Shown: positions 1-12,279, counted from the stretch's first letter. The stretch: 64,000 nt of DNA from Azolla caroliniana (GCA_043228905.1 JBHGNT010000004.1:20460001-20524000), one strand, 5' to 3'. The notes: a model not told the origin generated them from the sequence alone. A program made the numbers and translations.

Positions 1-1
1 C

Positions 2-1027
2 TCTGGTCCTCCTCAATATGGAGGTTTCCCTCAACGTGCTCCAGCTCCTAGTCCTTCACAACAGACTACCTCCCAAGGTTATTACAACCAACCACCTGTA
101 ACAAGTCCCTCAGGTGCCAACTCTGGTTTCAATCAACATCAAGGGGGTTATGGTGTACAAGCTCCCTATGGTCAACAACAGCAACAAGGGTATGGACAAC
201 CACCGCCTATGACCCAAAGTCCAGGTCAAGCCACTTCACAGCAACCATATACAAATGTATATGGTCAGCCTCAACAGTCATATAGCCAAGGCTATGGACA
301 GCCGTCTTCTGCTTATACGCACCAAAGCTTTTCAGCACCCAGTGTCCCTCAATCACAATCATCTACTGAACAAGGTGCTATTTCTGCACAGACTGGCTAT
401 GGAGCTCCTGGATCAGTGCCTAATCAAGAAACTGCTAAACAACCAGGTTTTAATCAATATGGCCAAACGAGTCAACAAGTTGGGTATGGTCAACATCAAC
501 TCACAAGCTATAACCAACAAGAATCTGCTCCAACCTATGGACAAGGGGGTTCCTTTCAACCAGGGTATCCACCTCAAGAGGATTCAACTGGATCTGGTGG
601 TTCTTCTCAAGGTGGTTATGGACAACTTCAATCTGGATATAATACTCAAGGATATGGCACTCACGGGTCGTTGCCAACTAATTATGGACAACCAAGTAGT
701 TATGGCCAACAACCTTCTAGCTATGGAGCTTCACAACCAGGATCAAGTACATTATATGGTAGTCAAGGGTCTATACAACCCCCACCAAACTATGCTATTC
801 AAGGGTCTATTCCTACACCACAATCTGGTTATGCTCACCCTAGCTCAGCCCAACAAGGCTATGGAAACTCGACAAGCTATGGAAACTCTTTTGATGACCA
901 TTCTCAAGGCGCTGCGCAGCATGTATACAATCAAGGTGAGGGGAAAGGTGGTGTTAGTAGTGGTGGTTTGGATTCAAGTAATGTGTCTGTTGCATCTGGT
1001 GTTGTCTCATCCACTACAGAGAGCTGA
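2..1027 (+). CDS. C-terminal Q/Y/G/S-rich (prion-like) part of a probable KH-domain (FUBP-like) RNA-binding protein, 5' partial
   Basis: The frame is open from the window edge (first full codon at 2) to the TGA at 1025-1027, so this is the 3' coding end of a gene starting outside the window. About 341 residues are visible. They are low-complexity, dominated by Gln, Gly, Tyr, Ser and Pro, with many GYGQ, SYGQ and QQGYG steps. No folded domain is seen. Plant KH-domain proteins related to far-upstream-element binding proteins end in such tails, but the KH domains themselves are not in the window, so the family call is inferred from composition. Such tails are known to drive phase separation or protein contacts. 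A second long frame on the same strand (255-1037) is a shadow without family features. The last residues are Ser/Thr-rich and end in TES. AT-rich 3' sequence follows. Confidence 0.7.
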   Translation, partial: SGPPQYGGFPQRAPAPSPSQQTTSQGYYNQPPVTSPSGANSGFNQHQGGYGVQAPYGQQQQQGYGQPPPMTQSPGQATSQQPYTNVYGQPQQSYSQGYGQPSSAYTHQSFSAPSVPQSQSSTEQGAISAQTGYGAPGSVPNQETAKQPGFNQYGQTSQQVGYGQHQLTSYNQQESAPTYGQGGSFQPGYPPQEDSTGSGGSSQGGYGQLQSGYNTQGYGTHGSLPTNYGQPSSYGQQPSSYGASQPGSSTLYGSQGSIQPPPNYAIQGSIPTPQSGYAHPSSAQQGYGNSTSYGNSFDDHSQGAAQHVYNQGEGKGGVSSGGLDSSNVSVASGVVSSTTES

Positions 1028-2830
1028 AATCGAGTAGAGAAAACTTTTGGTTGCAATTTGGTGGAGTGTCATCCTCTGCAGAGAGTTGAATGAAACTTGA
1101 ACCTATGAGGTATTAATGTTTATTTAATCATGGAGATTGTGTTTTTGTTTATCTAAGACTTTGCTTCCATTGTGGAAGAGGTCAGTACTTTTTGTTGTTT
1201 CTTTTTCACTGCAAATGTTATGTTTCCCGCTCTTGTTCCAGTTTGTTTTTAAGTGACTATCTGAGTAATGACAATCACAAAACTAAATTAGACTATTACT
1301 CAAATTTCAAACAGCTTCTTTTCAGCTCGCTGCATTGCAAAAGTGTCCCCATTTATTAAATGGTATGAGAGTAATGATCTAGACAATTTCGAGACTAGTC
1401 TCGACAATTTTCTTGGAATGGAAATGACCTGAAAGCTATGCCACCACCATGCATGCATATGCAAACCCAGCATTCTGTTAAGCAGCCCCTTTTTATGAAA
1501 AGAAGAAATTATTGGCATGAAACTTTGTTTTTTGTGATGTTACAGATAAATTAATGTTACAGAATAAAAATGGGAGGTTGATAACTGGATTTTCTCTTCA
1601 TATTATCCGTCCACACATCATACGTTCATAAATCTACATATATAAAATATATATACATTGATTCATATTTTTGGGCAGTTTAAATTTAATCCAATAGGTG
1701 TATTTATTGCAAAACGGTTTGTTATGCTAAGATAAATGATATCTTTCTTTTTTAATATTGAGATCACTTCATGCAACCAAAATTTTATGAAAGTCATTGA
1801 TGAAACCGACCATTTACAAAAGCAAAGGTTCGGAATGGGGGTGCAGCATGTGTTTGCTAACAAGTTCCAATGATGAACGCTGTATAGTCCTTAAGAATCT
1901 GGCCACCCTGTGGATGGTTTCTTCTTTCTCTTTGATGTGTATATCCAATTATATATATTTTCTTATGTTTTCATATCCTCATAAATGGTTCAGTTAAACA
2001 TAAAATTCATCAACACATAGTTGCCAATCAAGTGATAGTAAAAAATATAAGGTTATCATGTGTAGAACTTTGGACTGGTTGAGCCAACTGTTACAGCAAT
2101 GTCACTATGCTTATGTGATGATATTGATCTAGACACTAAATTTTGTTTTGTTGGAAATTAGTTTCCATCATTTTATAAAGTTGCTTTATCTAACTATCAA
2201 ATTTTGCGAAGTGTCAATTAACCAAGCTTGATCATGCTATTCAAATTGGCTAAGTTTTTTGTCATGTGTTGTGTCCTTGCAATGTTATTGAGGGTATGTC
2301 AGTTGATAGCATTCTTCTAACATTTCTTAATGATTCTATATTATCACCATCTTCTTTTTTAAATGTTTGTACCAACCCAAATTGAGATGTTTGGAGTCAA
2401 TGCAATCTCAATTTCCCATTCCTCTTCAATGCAAACCACATACTCCAACACCATGTTGGATACTCCCCCACATCAAATCTCAAAGCAGGTTATTGAATCA
2501 TGTCCGTTACACTTAGACCACAATCCATAATTGTTCACTCATTTCATTATTTTCTATCGTCTCATTCCACCAACTTTTTCCAAATAGCTAATGTGTCATG
2601 TTCAAGCTATTTTATTTTTCCTTGATATTTATCTTCAATTGGAGGATAAGAAATATATATACATTCATATAGGCATGGATCTACCTTTACAATAAGGATA
2701 TAGATAGATAGATAGATTTTTAATTTCCACGAGAGACTAGTTATGATAAGGCTAGCCCATGGTTAGGAATAAACTTGGGTTCTCTCAATTTTATGACTTT
2801 GATGTTGTGTAAACTGCTAGAGAGAGAGAG
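1028..2830. other. AT-rich intergenic stretch, no gene seen
   Basis: Downstream of the Q/Y/G-rich gene. The first few hundred bases probably hold its 3' UTR. Short open frames have no recognisable content. A (GATA)n tract lies near 2700-2717 and an (AG)n tract near 2820-2838. Confidence 0.6.
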
Positions 2831-2837
2831 AGAGAGA

Positions 2838-3075
2838 GATACATTAACGTCTTCTAAGGCCAAAATTGGCCCATGAGACAATTGGTGTACAACAAAATGG
2901 GGTATTTATCCAATCAGTTCTAGTATTGTACAAAACGTGGTATGGTGTAACATATTCGATAAAGGAAATGACTTTTTGAAAGAGAGAAAGAAAGATATAT
3001 TAACGTCTTCTAAGGTCAAAATTGGCCCATGAGACAAATGGTTTACAACAAAAATGGGATATTTACCCATTCATC
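2838..3075 (-). repeat. Two tandem copies of a LINE-type 3' end
   Basis: A segment of about 75 bp occurs at roughly 2838-2910 and again at 2992-3070. It has the same core (TTAACGTCTTCTAAGG, then AAATTGGCCCATGAGACAA), each time preceded on the + strand by an A/G-rich tract. A related core is found at about 37970-38020. Read on the minus strand these look like the 3' UTR plus pyrimidine-rich tail of the LINE whose ORF end lies next door at 3178. Confidence 0.5.
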
Positions 3076-3177
3076 GAAAGTAAAACATAAAAATAAAAAT
3101 AGAGTTTTAAGCTAAATAGTTCTAGTAAAATAACAAACATGTTCTACAATGAAAATGATGTTATACTAGGCCTAATT

Positions 3178-4395
3178 TCATTTCCATCCAAGTCTCTCGA
3201 AGAGAAGCGGGAGGTCAAAGGGTTTCAATGTGGATGTGGCCTGTGGCCCCAATGTAAAAGGTACCCCAACCATAGCTTCTAGTTGACGTAGCTCACGTTC
3301 CCTTGTCTTCTTAATCCTTTCTACTCTGTGTCGACTTGTTTTGAAGCCCAACATTCGAAGGCGTTTGGTTGTTCTTTGCATTTCGGCTTCCTCAAGAGAG
3401 AGGCCGAGCGGCGTAAGTGTATCCACATTCATCGTCTCTCCCTTTTCCTGGAAAATGACACTAGTTACAAGTTGATGAATAGGAAAAGGGTTATGGTTAA
3501 CACTTTGTAATTTATTCTCCCTATGTTGTTTTAGCTCTAAGATATACATACCTAGTCTCTTTACATCCAGGGTATCTAATAGTTTGGAGAATGTCTTGGT
3601 ATTCCACTCGTATCTCATCATAAGTTGGGCACTTGCATGTGAAGTGATACTCATCCTCTATCTCTATGTGGCACAACCTACATAGACTTTCCTCTCTAGG
3701 GACTCTATTAGCCCGACCATTTCCAATCTCAAGTTGGTGAGATGATACCCTAAGTCATCCAAAGGCCACCCTTAGTGCATTTGATAAGAATGCATCTAGA
3801 TATCCTTGTCGTGTAATAAAACCTAACTGATAGAAGTGCAAGAAGTGTTCCTTATAGTACAACATTTTAGATGGGAGTGGCTCTCGTTGGGTGATCCATT
3901 TATATCGAGTGTAAATTTGCCATATTTCTTGGCGTATCACTTTATTACGGTCTTCATGAGATATTAGAGTTTGATCAGTCCCATGGTTGTACTTAACGGG
4001 GGGTAGGTTTTTAATGTCTATGATGTTTGCAAGTAACCAGCTCACCACAATGCTATACCAAGAGCTAGTGTCTCCAAACACATGTCGGGATCGGGATGCC
4101 TCGAAGGCTCGATGGGATATCCTATCTTGTGGTTGGCTATGTATCCGATGAATAAAAACTACCACTTGAAACAATGCTTCTACTAACATCGGGGGCAGAC
4201 TGAACTCTGCTCTAATAATGTCATGTGATACTGTCGATTTGCTTCGAAGTTGACATGATAACATCGTCACCAAAGGTCTCTCTAATTGCGTCCACATGAA
4301 AGATGGTAGACCTGGAGCCCATACTATTGATGCATACATGAGGGAAGTGGTCACTAATGAGTCGAAGAGCCATCCCTTAGTCTGTGGTTCTTGAA
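3178..4395 (-). pseudogene. LINE (non-LTR retrotransposon) ORF2 C-terminal fragment
   Basis: Minus-strand reading gives about 200 residues (4354-3755) followed, after one in-frame TGA, by about 60 more with a zinc-knuckle-like end: CRLCHIEIEDEYHFTCKCP, i.e. C-x2-C then EDE-x-H-x3-C, near 3700-3600. Family knowledge: many plant LINE ORF2 proteins end in a C-x2-C...EDE-x-H...CP motif after a region reading like MYASIVWAPGLP and SKSTVSHDIIRAEFSLPP, which is seen here. The endonuclease and reverse-transcriptase core are missing upstream, where a GA microsatellite interrupts. It is a 5'-truncated, inactivated insertion. Confidence 0.65.
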
Positions 4396-4420
4396 AGTAT
4401 GCCTGGTGGCATTGTCTCTC

Positions 4421-4422
<2 letters not shown>

Positions 4423-4467
<45 letters not shown>
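4423..4467. repeat. (AG)n microsatellite, about 22 units
   Basis: Uninterrupted AG dinucleotides between the LINE fragment and the Ty3 remnant. Confidence 0.95.
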
Positions 4468-4469
<2 letters not shown>

Positions 4470-4472
4470 GTT

Positions 4473-5990
4473 CTAAAGTAAGCATATGATAAAGGATATA
4501 ATACATATAAAATAAGAAAGGAGAGAGAGAAAGAAGGGTTTAGGAAGAGCGAGACGATAGGCTGATGAACCAATGCGTTTGAGGACTGTAAAAGGTTCAC
4601 AAAATCGTGGGGCTAACTTAGCGCACTTACACATAGACAATATCTTAAAATTGTGAGGTACACATAAAAATACATTATGTCCAGGGTTGAATACACGAGG
4701 TTGCTTATTATGATCAACATAAAAATGCGCTCTAGCTTGAGCTGTTTTTATATGATCTCGTGCAATATGCAAAATATCTTGCATATCCTGAAGAAAGTTT
4801 TGCGTACTTCACAACTCATCATGATGTATATTAACATCAATTGGGGCTCGTGGCTAAAAACCATACATCAACATAAAACCATTGAAGGCATTCGTAATGG
4901 CGTAACCATGTGATGGGCCGTGTGGGCCTACTACGAAAAGAGGGCTCATTTGGCTTGACCATTAGGTTGCACTTTGGCGTATGCCATTGTAATTATGAGA
5001 CTTGAGGTTGGTAACGTACCATCATAGTTTTGTAGTAAACGAGGGGGAAATAAGGACTCTTGATATATATGTTTTCATTTAATATATATATATATGGGCA
5101 AATGGTGGTGGCATAACATGTTGATGTATGGTTTTCAATATCTATACGATGGTCCATATTACGTTTAGGAGGTAACCCATGTGGTAGTTCACTTGAAAAA
5201 AACATCAAAAAAATCATTTAAGATTTTATTGAGTTGTTGTTGTTCAAAATATGATAATTGACTCGAGCCATTATCGATATTATAAACGTGAATGTTTCGG
5301 ATCAAGTACACAATAAAATAAAGAAGAACAAGACAACTCGGATATTGATGGAGAGGAAACAATTAAAAGAGATTGTTTATTTACACATTGAATAAAATGA
5401 GTACAATCGTTCAGTACAAAGGTAATGGAATGGTGAACCCAATCAATAGATAAAGAAGAATTTTTATTAAAAAACCAGGGATAACCTAGTATTACATCAA
5501 TAGTATAAAGATTCATAATTTACATGGAAGTCTACTTCCTCTATATAAGTATCAATAGAAATTCCTAATGAATGAATCGCCCCTTTAATGTATTGTACTC
5601 TTCCATAAGCTAAGTGCATGTTATAGGTGTGATCACTTACGGTGGGTTGGACTCCCCATATCTGAACCAAACGATCATTCACAAAGTTGTGTGATCTTCC
5701 CGAATCAAATAAAAATTATACATGAGATCCATTGAGATACCCGTTTGCACGTAGTAAATCATTGGGTCCCAATACATAATGAGGGAAAGAACATTTACAA
5801 TTACTTAAATGATGTGTTTAGACATCAAGGACATTAGGAATCTAACCTTTATGGTCTGCAACTTTGCTTTTGTCGTCGTGCTCTTTCCGTTGGATCTTAA
5901 CATTGCTCTTTTGTATGACCCTTCTTTTTTAAGAATTCGCAAAAAGGATGTTGTCGCTTACAATTGTGATCCATGAATTCGTTGGGTGTC
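4473..5990 (-). pseudogene. Ty3/gypsy retrotransposon remnant (gag knuckle, protease, RT start, integrase end)
   Basis: Read on the minus strand from the right: a knuckle-like HPFCEFLKKKGHTKEQC (about 5970-5900); then a retropepsin site FDSGRSHNF (about 5710-5685) followed by VILGYPWFF (near 5490), the usual D-S-G and I-L-G-x-x-W/F pair of Ty3 proteases; then SSELPHGLPPKRNMDHRID (5190-5135), the start of a Ty3 reverse transcriptase; then, after loss of most RT/RNase H, the integrase C-terminal part ARDHIKTAQARAHFYVDHNK and APRFCEPFTVLKRIGSSAY (4740-4550). Several stops and frameshifts are present. This older element is interrupted on its gag side by Ty3-like element 1. Confidence 0.7.
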
Positions 5991-5996
5991 TTGTGT

Positions 5997-6644
5997 TGTC
6001 GTAGTGTATTCCGTACACTAAGTGAAAAACGTATATAGTGCTAGATTCCATAAATATGAAGATATAGAAGAAAATATAAATATATATATTACATGCATAG
6101 GGCAAGATTCAAACCTTGTACCTCCATCTATATAATGTAAAGTCTTACCTTTACACTAACATATCATAAGTGTTAAAAAGTAGATATCCCACATAGAAAG
6201 GTTATTTCACATATATTTTCTAGATAAAAAAGTTATAGTTAGATAAAAAACGTATGATCACTTTTAGGAAAAGCATGTTAGAGAAAACGTATAGTCTATC
6301 GACAGAAAAAACATGGAGTCTATAATTAGAGAAAAAGCATGGATTGTAAAGACTCTCTCATCATTATATAAGGAAGAGAGAAAGATGTATATGGGGTGTT
6401 CATACATTATATTCGTGGGGATTTCACGATTTTTCCATCTATTTCTCTCTTACAATCTAAATTCATATTCTTTCCTAAAACATTAATTAATACGTTATAC
6501 TCGTGGGATTCATGAGTTTCATATCTTCCTTTCTTACAACCTATTCATAACTAGACTTATCTCGTATTCTTCCTCTCCTAGTTCAAAACCCCAGCGGTTC
6601 CCACCCAACACACGCAAATGATCCGGCGCAGAAAGGCACGACAC
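5997..6644 (+). repeat. Left (5') LTR of Ty3-like element 1
   Basis: 648 bp, TGTCG...CGACA. It aligns with 12292-12964. Differences are mostly single-base, plus an insertion in the right copy near 12695-12720. A TATATAAGG box at about 6365 (TATATAAGGAAGAGAG) is a plausible promoter. Confidence 0.9.
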
Positions 6645-6666
6645 ATTTGGTGAACCCGATGTGAAT
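6645..6666 (+). promoter_or_regulatory. Putative primer-binding region of element 1
   Basis: The sequence TTTGGTGAACCCGATGTGAA sits directly behind the LTR. Element 2 has TTTGGTGAACTTGACGTGAA at the same place, so the site is conserved in the family. It is not the initiator-Met site TGGTATCAGAGC. I cannot name the matching tRNA. Confidence 0.6.
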
Positions 6667-6682
6667 CACGAGTGGCAAGGAG

Positions 6683-8270
6683 ATGGAAAATCAACAAGAG
6701 GCTAACAATATGATGACAATGTTCAAGCGAATGCTACAAGAACAACGCGCGATGTCGGAGATTGCAGCGACGGCAATGCAGCTCATGCAACAGAATGGGC
6801 AATTCAACGGGAAGGATGTGTCACGTTATTTGCGGGACTACAAGACAGAGATGCTATGGTGCGGAATATCGGAAGGATTGCAAGTGACATCCTTCAATCT
6901 AGTGGCTACGGACGGGCTTCAAGGGTGTATTCATGGGTTACGACAACAAAATCCGACGTGGGAAGCGTTTGAAGAAGCGCTGAAGATCACGTTCGCTATT
7001 GAGGACTCTTCCAAGGCAACGCGGAGGGGATTCGAAGATTGGGTGTCGGACAAGGGGCTGAAGATCCTCGATGTGTTTTCAGCATTCGAAAGTCGATTCG
7101 AGAGGTTGTCCATTAGAGATCAAGCTATACTCACACCAGACAAAGTGATCATGTTCTTACGAACTGTGGACGTCTGAGACCGGAAAGACCTTGGAGTGCT
7201 TCTAGAGGACACGACTACTAAGAGTGCCCTCACCAATACATGGACAAACATGTGGGACATCATCGCGCGATACACAAAAAGGGGGCAATGGCTTGCTAAT
7301 GATGAAAAGAGGATTTCATAACTGATTCCGAAACCAAGATTCGAATTGGAAGACTATCAACCATGGGTTCGGGAGACTACGACTGAGAAGGGAATCGATG
7401 CAACCACGGTGGAGCAGTTGCTAAAGGAGATGGAGAATCTGAAAATAGCAGTGGTGAAGAAGTCGGAAGAGTGTCCCACAAGTTCCAAGTATATGGACCG
7501 TTGGTGCATATGGTGCAATAGCATTGAACATGATCGGAAGGATTGCGAAGAGCACAAGGAGGTGTTACGACAAGATCTTATCTATTACGAGGGAAATCAG
7601 ATTCATTTGATGGACTCTAGGAAGCCACTTTGATCGAACTTCCGAAAAGGCGGCATGAAGAAGGTCCTAAAGGAGGAGATAGTGGCGAAAAGCAATTATG
7701 CGACAACCGCAGGAATACGTGTGGGGGAGTCATCTGGAGCAAAGGCATCTTTTTGGCAAGAAGTGCTAGAAATCTCGGAGAAAGCCGACTTTGATAAAAT
7801 CCGGAGTACAACGGAAGGTATCCGGGAAGCTACGGGATGGAGTGCCCCGTAGATAAGAATAGCATACATGTGTTATGCAATTGCATGAGGTGTATGTTGA
7901 TGAGAAACGCCAACGCACAGATGATGCGGCCGAGCCATCAAAGACGCCGGAAAGCTGGAACTCCGAAGGGAAGGGGAAAGGGAAAACAATTCCGGCATTC
8001 AAATTGGCTTCGGACATCGAACAACGGACTGACCTAAAGAAGGTGTTTGAAGAGAGAATCCTTGATAGTCAACTGGAATTTTCTCTCCGGGAATTACTCG
8101 GAATAGCGAAGAAGGAGTTCCATGATCTTCTTGTGGATCTCGTAAAAAGAAAGAGACAAACTATGGAGGAAAATGCTCCAAGGGTGAATGCGAATACCCT
8201 TCTAATGAACGACACAGAAATGGAGGATGAAATTCCGAACTCCCACTACACAAGGCCACATTGGGCTCAA
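6683..8270 (+). pseudogene. gag of Ty3-like element 1
   Basis: Starts at ATG 6683, 39 bases after the LTR. The first frame runs to a stop at 7177, after which homologous sequence continues in other frames. A CCHC knuckle CIWCNSIEHDRKDC (C-x2-C-x4-H-x4-C) lies at about 7507-7548; element 2 has CMWCDTIGHIRKDC at the matching place. A Lys/Glu-rich segment with LASDIEQRTDLKKVFEERIL and EFSLRELLGIAKKEFHDLL (about 8000-8130) is shared with element 2 and links gag to protease. Several stops and frameshifts; start chosen by position after the primer site and agreement with element 2. Confidence 0.75.
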
Positions 8271-8716
8271 GCAACTACGGAGACTCCAGTCCGAATCGGA
8301 AACATCAAAGAGTTCGTCCTAGCATTGATTGATCACGGGTCAGAGATCAATTTGATGTCCAAGAGTTCTACCGGAAGGGGAAGTGGCCTATAATCACCAG
8401 CCATGGATGGAAGATCCGGGTAGCCACAAAAGCCATTGAAGATCTATTTGCGCATTGTCCGGATGTGATAGTGAAGATTGGAGATGTGGAGATTGACCAA
8501 AATTTCTTCATGCAAGATGAGATTTCACATTTCATGATCCTCGGGCAACCCTTTATCATGGCTTCACGGATGGAAATGAAGTTGCTCGATAGTGGAGCCG
8601 CTTTTGCACGAATTCAGAGCCAAAGTGGAGGGAAAATTGTCCAATTCCTAATTGTGCCATCGAATCGCGGAAGGAACAAAAGAGAGCTCTTGTCCCAAAA
8701 AAAACCGGATTTTTAA
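8271..8716 (+). pseudogene. Aspartic protease region of Ty3-like element 1
   Basis: Contains FVLALIDHGSEINLM (about 8310-8355), where D-H-G-S is the retropepsin-type active site with His in the second place. After a frameshift come VKIGDVEIDQNFFMQ and HFMILGQPFI (about 8470-8560), the second half of the fold with the I-L-G-x-P motif. It ends at a stop at 8714-8716. Element 2 has the second half but lacks the active site. Confidence 0.7.
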
Positions 8717-8940
8717 AGCAGACTATTGCGGAGTGGGGAAGTGATATTCCGAGAAGCCCTAATACCCCACACAGGAAGAAACCTCTCGGAGCGTAACAAG
8801 TGCGAACTAGTCTGGATGGGGCATCTACGTACATGGTCGTGATTGGAGTAATGAGAAAAGAATTCTGGAAGATGCAGGATGAGCTATGATCAATATCAAT
8901 CATAAAAGAAGACGAAGAAATCACGAGAGTAATTGAAGAA

Positions 8941-10737
8941 GTGTTCTATGGAAGCACATTGCAAAGGCTTGAAGAGCTTGAAGAAGAGAATCACCATGAA
9001 GACCGGGTAGTTTCGGTGGAATCGGTCGAGATGTACAAGATCATTGCGGAAATGGAGCCAGATGCACTCCGCAAAGAAGAAGCAATGATATGTACGAAAT
9101 ATAAGACCGTGGAAAAGAAGGTGAAACCATCGGCGGGACCGTTACCCGCCAATAGTGAACAAAAGATGAAAGAAGTCTCGGAAGATGCGACACTTCGGAA
9201 GTCCATGGATATTGGACATACATTTACCGATGAGACCCGAAAGAAACTCCAGATTGGTGGAGGGGGGTTCCTCTTAATGAATGAAGAAGAACGATTTCGT
9301 GAGATGTTGGAGCAACATGGAAAAATATTCGCATTCACACCAAAAGAGATAGGGTGTGTTGATCCAAAGATAGTGAAGCCGATGGTGATCTTCACGATTG
9401 ATCATGTGCCATGGAACTTGAAGCCGATTCCGGTGCCACGGGCGCATATTCTGAAAATCATTGAATTGCTCAAGGAAAAGGTGGTGATGGGGATTCTAGA
9501 GCCATCAAATGCTCCATACTCAAATCGATGGTTTACGGTTCCTAAGAAGAATGGGTCACTCCGATTCTTTCAAGATTTGCAATCGGTGAATAGGGTCACG
9601 ATCCGGAACTCCGGAGTTAGTTCGATAGTGGATGAATTTGCAGAAGCACTTGTCGGACGTGTGATATAGTCTATCGGAGACCTATACTCCAGATATGACC
9701 AATTCCAATTAGCTATGGATAGCCGAGACATTACTACAATGTGAACACCGATTGGATTAGTTTGGATGTGCACGCTACGACCAGGAGCGACAAACTCGGT
9801 TGGACATATGATGAATGCAATGAACAAGGTGCTCTGGGACTGCATTCCGGAGATAACAATGCCGTTCCTAAATAACATTCCGATGAAAGGGTGTGCTATG
9901 GAAGAAAAAGATGAGACTATGGATGATCGAGGATGCCACAAGTTCGTAGTTGACCATATTCACGATTGCGAGAAAGTGCTACGGAAGTTAGAAGATGTGC
10001 ACCTAACACTCTCCGGAGAGAAATCGGCATTCAGACAAGAAGAGATATTGGTAGTCAAACATCTATGTGGGCCCGAAAGCCGAAGATTGTCGCCAATCAA
10101 GATTGATGCGATTCAAGATATGAAAGAAATCTGCAAGTCACAATCCGAAGTCCGTAGATTTATTGGTGCATGTGCATTTTATCATGTCATATGGATTCCA
10201 CACTATGCACACATTTGCGACCCACTCTATCACTTGTTGCGGAAGGATAAGAAGTTCGAATGGAGGCCGGAACATACCAAAGCCATGAACAAGCTCAAGA
10301 AAACACTACGGAGGGCAGAAGCACTAAAGAAGCCAAACTATGACCGACCGATCATAGTGACGGTTGATACAAGTCCAACAGGGATCGGCTGGGTCATCAA
10401 CCAAGTCAACTCGGATGGTTCACGATATCCGATTTTATTCGGAGCAAAAGTTCTCAACGAAAGGCAACGCAGATATGCACAAGTTAAAAGAGAATTATGG
10501 GGAGTCGTGTCGGCGAAAAAATCAAATCGAGATTATTTGATTGGAGCCGAAGTAGTGATTGAAACGGATTGTCTTCTGATACTCAGGATGATGCGGTGTT
10601 GTACGATACTGGATATGGCTAAGCTAAGATGGATTGCATATGTAAAGTCTCTTAATCCAGAGATGCGACACATATCCGGAAAAGACAACGCAGTAGCGCA
10701 AATATGCTATCAAGGGCACGGTTCGGAGATGACATAG
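8941..10737 (+). pseudogene. Reverse transcriptase and RNase H of Ty3-like element 1
   Basis: In order: KPIPVPRAHI and GILEPSNAPYSNRWFTVPKK (RT fingers, about 9420-9550); GDLYSRYDQFQL (about 9680-9710); then FLNNIPMKG (about 9868-9895), where element 2 has FLDDIPIKG, so both catalytic Asp codons have become Asn. The thumb/connection region contains EVRRFIGACAFYH; RNase H has TVDTSPTGIGWVI, KRELWGVVSA and VIETDCLLIL, with Asp, Glu and Asp present. In-frame stops lie at 9667-9669 and near 9741. The frame ends at 10737. Inactive. Confidence 0.8.
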
Positions 10738-10847
10738 CCGAATCCGATAATGAAGAAGTTTCCGAAAACTACTTTACTTGAGAGCACATATGCCGGCTGA
10801 ATGTAATCCGAGAATTTCAGGAAGTCGAATACAAGGGAGAAAGCCTG

Positions 10848-12209
10848 ATGATCGGGAAGGTGCTTCAAGAAATCGAGGAATCATCGGACAATATGGAAAA
10901 GAGAGCCGAGATTCGAAATAAGAAACGGCAAGTTCAGAAGCTCTTCTTGAACAATGGATTAATCTGGAGGGAGCTGAAAAGACTGGATGGCATACCACTA
11001 CGGGTAGTCGGAACAAAAGAGCAACCAAATCGAATAATATCCGAATTTCACGAATCCGATTGGGCTGGACATCGTGGAACATGGGCAACATTTGCGAAGA
11101 TCAAGCAAAATAATTGGTGGAAGAATATGTACAAAGATGTAGCGGAGTTCATGGCAAGCTGCGAAAAATGCCAAATCTACTCTAGAGTTCGACACCGAGA
11201 TGAATTACATCCGGCATTCTCACCGACAATCAACTTCAAATGGATGGTCGACATTGAGGCCATGCCAACCGGGATTGGACAAAAGAAGTACTTGGTAGCT
11301 TGGGAAGATCTAATGAACCAAGTAGAAGGTCCGGAGAAAAAAATGTTCTACAGTATGCCAATTTCTCTTGGAAGAAGTGTTCTGCAAGTATGAGTGCGTA
11401 GGACAAGTGATTGCGGATCAGGGAGAACTTGACTCAGATAAAGCTAGGGAATTCTTCGCCAAACATGGAGTACAGTTAACATTAACCATGACATACAATC
11501 CGGAAGCCAATGGGAAGATTGAACGAGGACATAGTCCAATCATTAAAGCACTTGTAAAAGCATGTGATGGAAGGGTGAAGAATTGGATGCAGATGCTTCC
11601 GTATGCACTATGGGCAAATCGCACAATGCATAGTTCTGTGACCAATTATATGCCAACAGAACTTATGACCGACCAAGCACCGATAATGACGATGGAAACC
11701 GCAATTGCGACATGGACAGTGTTGTCGTGGAAGGAAGTGATGAGTCGGGAAGAACTACTAGTGGTTTGGATACGACAACTAGAGAGAAGACCCGAAGACA
11801 TAATAGAAGCAATAAACTGACAACAAGAAGCGCGGTTCCAGAACAAAAGTCGATTCGACACAAAGCACCGTCTACGACCACGGAAGATTGAAGAAGGAGA
11901 TTGGGTGATAGTCTATGACAGTAGTTTGGATCATCAACACACAACGATTTGGAAATTCATAGAAAGGTGGTTCGGACCATACGAAGTTCGGAAAGTTTTG
12001 GACAACGGAACCTACCAACTAAGTGAGTTCGATGGAACGGTACTACGGGTGCTTATTGCGGGGAAACAGGTGAAGATTTTCAAGAAGCGAACTAACAACA
12101 GACCTTATGTGACCTTAGGGCAGCGAGGAGCAATCAGACAAAGATCATGGTGGTGCAGAAAACGAAGAAAGTGGGCTGGAATTGATAATCGACATAAGGG
12201 GAGAAAATG
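10848..12209 (+). pseudogene. Integrase of Ty3-like element 1
   Basis: The HHCC zinc domain is readable (FHESDWAGHRGTWATF ... CEKCQ, about 11045-11172), followed by the catalytic core with D (FKWMVDIEAMP), D (VIADQGEL) and E (EANGKIERGH), then a C-terminal segment with EGDWVIVYDSSLDHQH and RWFGPYEVRKVLDNGTY. A frameshift lies near 11370-11393 and a stop at 11818-11820. All three DDE residues survive. Ends 82 bases before the right LTR. Confidence 0.8.
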
Positions 12210-12279
12210 AGGGTACTACGGATGAAGGAGAATAACGAGCTCCAACAACTTCGGCACATACCGGAGGATGTGCGGGTTC

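Noticed and set aside
255-1037. Second long frame over the Q/Y/G-rich gene
   Set aside because: Shadow in another frame of repetitive codons; no family features, while the other frame is open from the window edge.
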